Assembly (NCBI GenBank): GCA_022836615.1
Contig: MU405230.1
Location: 62,001 to 126,000 of the forward strand
DNA: 64,000 nt
Source of the DNA: Annulohypoxylon bovei var. microspora
Lineage: Eukaryota; Ascomycota; Sordariomycetes; Xylariales; Hypoxylaceae
Direction: 5' to 3'
Part shown: piece by piece, positions 61,671-64,000 of the stretch
How positions within the stretch are numbered: the first letter of the stretch is position 1
How the letters are laid out: every line of letters starts with the position of its first letter
Translations under genes and position numbers: made by a program
The notes under the pieces: generated by a model
The model's database searches: none
Told to the model about the DNA's origin: nothing
Seen by the model: the letters and a program-made list of their open reading frames with translations, nothing else

Positions 61671-64000
61671 GGTTTTTATAAAAGGTTTTTTTTATAATAA
61701 CGTTTAATTATTATTACTTTTAAGGTATATTAATAAAGTTAATTAATTAATATTTTAACCGTAAAATTAATATATAAAAACCTTTTAAAAGAAACCATTT
61801 CGTGGCTTTTTTTTTTTTAATTTTTCACTTTAAATATTCTCGTTAATAAAATACGTGGTATTATTATTACATAAGCTTTATTTCGATTTAAAATTTACTC
61901 ATTATAATATAATATTTAAAGTTATTTATTCGTTTTATTTTTTTAATTTAAAGGTTTATTTTTAAAATATTTTTTTTTTTTAAATACGTAAGCGTTCACG
62001 CACCGATTTAATTCCTTTTAAATTACGATACGTTTAAAGTTTTATTTTTAATTTGCATTTAATTTTTAAAAGCTTTTATTTTTTTAAATGAAATTTTTTA
62101 TATTAATGGTTATAAAGCTTTATTTTTATTTACGATAAAATATTTTTTAATATTATTTATTTTATTATTAATTAACGATGGTATTTAAATTATTAAATAA
62201 AGGTTTTAATGAAAATGTTAAGTCGTTTATTAATTAAGTTAATTAATTAAAACTTGCTTTTGTTTTTTTAATTATATAATTTTAAGTTAATAAGTTTTTA
62301 TTTATAATTAAAAAGAAGTTTTTAATTTTAAGGAAAACGTTAAAACTTTTAATAACTCGAAAAACTATTTAATTAATTACTTAATAATGGGATTAAAAGC
62401 TTGCTTTTTTTTTTAAAAAAAAAAGAAAAAAGAAAGTTTTATTTATTAATAAATTTTTTAATTAAAGTAAACATGTTTTTTAACCGAACTTATAATAAAG
62501 TTTTATTATTTTATTTTTAAGGTTTAATATAATAAAAGTAAATTTATTTTAAATTATATTATTTATTATTTTAAATAAATTAATAATGTTAAAGAATTAA
62601 TTGTAAATTATTTTTTTTCCTTTTATTCTTTTTATTTTTTTTTTTTTTTTTATTTCCTTTGCTTTTTTTCGCACCCTTTACTTTTTTACCTTAACTTATG
62701 CGTTATAAAATTTAATTATCCTTTTAATGGAATAAAATAATAAATTTAAAAAATCGGATAACCTTTAGCGCACTTTTAAAATATAATTAATAATTTTATT
62801 TTTATTTTTATTAAAGATTTATATTAAAAACTTGCATTTTTTATTAAATGGATTAAATTTTACATTTAAAAAATAAAAAATAAATATAAAGAATAAGCTT
62901 TAAATTAATTAATGGAAATTCTTTAAAAAATATACTTAATTTACATGGTTTTATTTATTTATTAAAAGCGAAGCTAAATTAATTTTTTAACTTTTTTTTA
63001 TTAAAAATAATATTAATTAATATATTAAGGTTAAATAAATATATAATTTATTATAATTATTATATAATAACTTTAATACCAAGGCTTAAGTTAAAGATAA
63101 TTTCCATAAACTTAATATATAATTAAATAAATAATTTTTTAAATTTTACACGCTTTTTATATCGTTAATAAATAAAAGAAAAATCTTAATATTTAAATAA
63201 AAAAAAATTAAACCGTTAATTAACCACCGATTTTTATATTTAAGCATTTTATTATTATTTAAATAAAAAAATAAAGTTTATTAAATTTAAAAACTTTTAT
63301 TTAACGTTAATTTAATAACATATTAAAGCCGTTTAAAAGAAAATTAACTTTATAATTTCTTAACCTTAACCCAAGGTTAAAACTACCTTTAACATTATAA
63401 AAATAATTTTTATTAATTTTAATATTTTTCGCTTAATTATAAAAATTATAATTTAGGTACATATAAAAGAACTTTTTTAAATTCCTTTAATTTTTTATTA
63501 ACACAACGTTTTTACAATGTTTAACATTAATTTAATTTATTATTCTTATAAATAAAAAAACCACTTTTTTAATAATTACTTAATGCGTAATATAAAAATT
63601 AAAATAATAATTATTATTTTAAAAAAAGAAATAATAAAACATAATAAAAATGATGTCGATTTAAAGTTAAAAAAAAATAACACTTAAATAAAGCTTTTAA
63701 TTTAAACTCCTTTTTATATATTTATTTATTAATATTTATTTTTATTAATTTTAATTTTTTTAATTTTATAATAAAAAAATTATAATTTATAATTAATATA
63801 TTAATTCATTTATAAGGTATAAGTATAATAATAACGATATAAATATTAATAAATATTAAAGTATAAACATATATAATTATTAATTAATAAAATATATATT
63901 TAATAATAAATACATAAAACTTCCCCACTATTTAATTTAATTAATCCATTATAATAAAAGGTTTTAATAAACAAGTTATTAATTAAATTAATAAAATAAT

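Larger units (their letters stand above)
45961..64000. repeat. 18 kb RIP-like AT-rich block without intact genes
   Basis: Base composition falls to roughly 15-20% GC for the rest of the window and beyond its right edge. All reading frames are short and of biased composition (Ile, Leu, Phe, Lys, Asn), with no recognisable domains. Remaining C is mostly in CpG (acg, tcg, ccg). Internal duplications such as 60166-60540 versus 61316-61670 differ mainly by C/T and G/A. This is what repeat-induced point mutation leaves of transposons, and it is usually heterochromatic. I could not name the original elements. Being nested copies, they are presumably LTR or DNA transposons. Confidence 0.85.

Noticed and set aside
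1..64000. CRISPR arrays, bacterial-type operons or riboswitches
   Set aside because: The window is eukaryotic with spliceosomal introns. The tandem repeats seen have no unique spacers.

Overview
The window looks like part of a chromosome of a filamentous ascomycete (Pezizomycotina, probably Sordariomycetes). The evidence is short spliceosomal introns (about 50-180 nt) with GTRNGT donors and CTAAC-type branch sites, a HET-domain gene, a secreted cysteine-rich IDI-2-like protein, BIR1, PRD1 and POM33 orthologues, and an 18 kb AT-rich block with a repeat-induced point mutation (RIP) signature. The species cannot be named from the sequence alone.

Layout. 1-222: 3' end of a myosin essential light chain gene (Cdc4/Mlc1 type). 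1305-3588: M3 metallopeptidase (PRD1). 4220-4896 (-): GH23/SLT lysozyme-like protein. 7530-10153: BIR1/survivin. 11261-12097 (-): RBR (RING-IBR-RING) ubiquitin ligase. 13581-14057 (-): secreted Cys-rich protein. 15555-17087: GH79 beta-glucuronidase-like enzyme. 17645-19945: HET-domain protein. 21148-21587 (-): Dabb-domain protein in three short exons. 22594-25736: 983-residue protein kinase with a propeller-like C-terminus, convergent 65 bp from a CorA-like two-TM protein (25802-27385, -). 28515-30934: amino-acid permease. 32037-32234 (-): small secreted protein. 34582-34937: MITE with perfect 46-bp inverted ends. 36625-38519 (-): PTEN-like phosphatase. 38955-41984 (-): multi-exon amidoligase-family protein whose introns resemble one another. 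43267-44410 (-): TMEM33/Pom33-family membrane protein with a 16-nt micro-exon. 45.96-64 kb: gene-less AT-rich block of mutated repeats.

The left and middle parts mix housekeeping genes (cytoskeleton, chromosome segregation, phosphoinositide signalling, ER/nuclear-pore shaping, peptide turnover) with accessory genes (secreted hydrolases, secreted Cys-rich protein, HET, kinase/CorA pair, permease) separated by long gene-poor spacers. The accessory stretch from about 13.5 to 34 kb also carries MITE-like remnants. The right end is typical RIP-degraded heterochromatin. One partly unmutated repeat fragment at its border (45421-45529) aligns to a mutated copy at 61204-61312 almost entirely through C-to-T and G-to-A changes.

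All gene structures were worked out by eye from codon phase, splice-site consensus and recalled family motifs. No database search was run.
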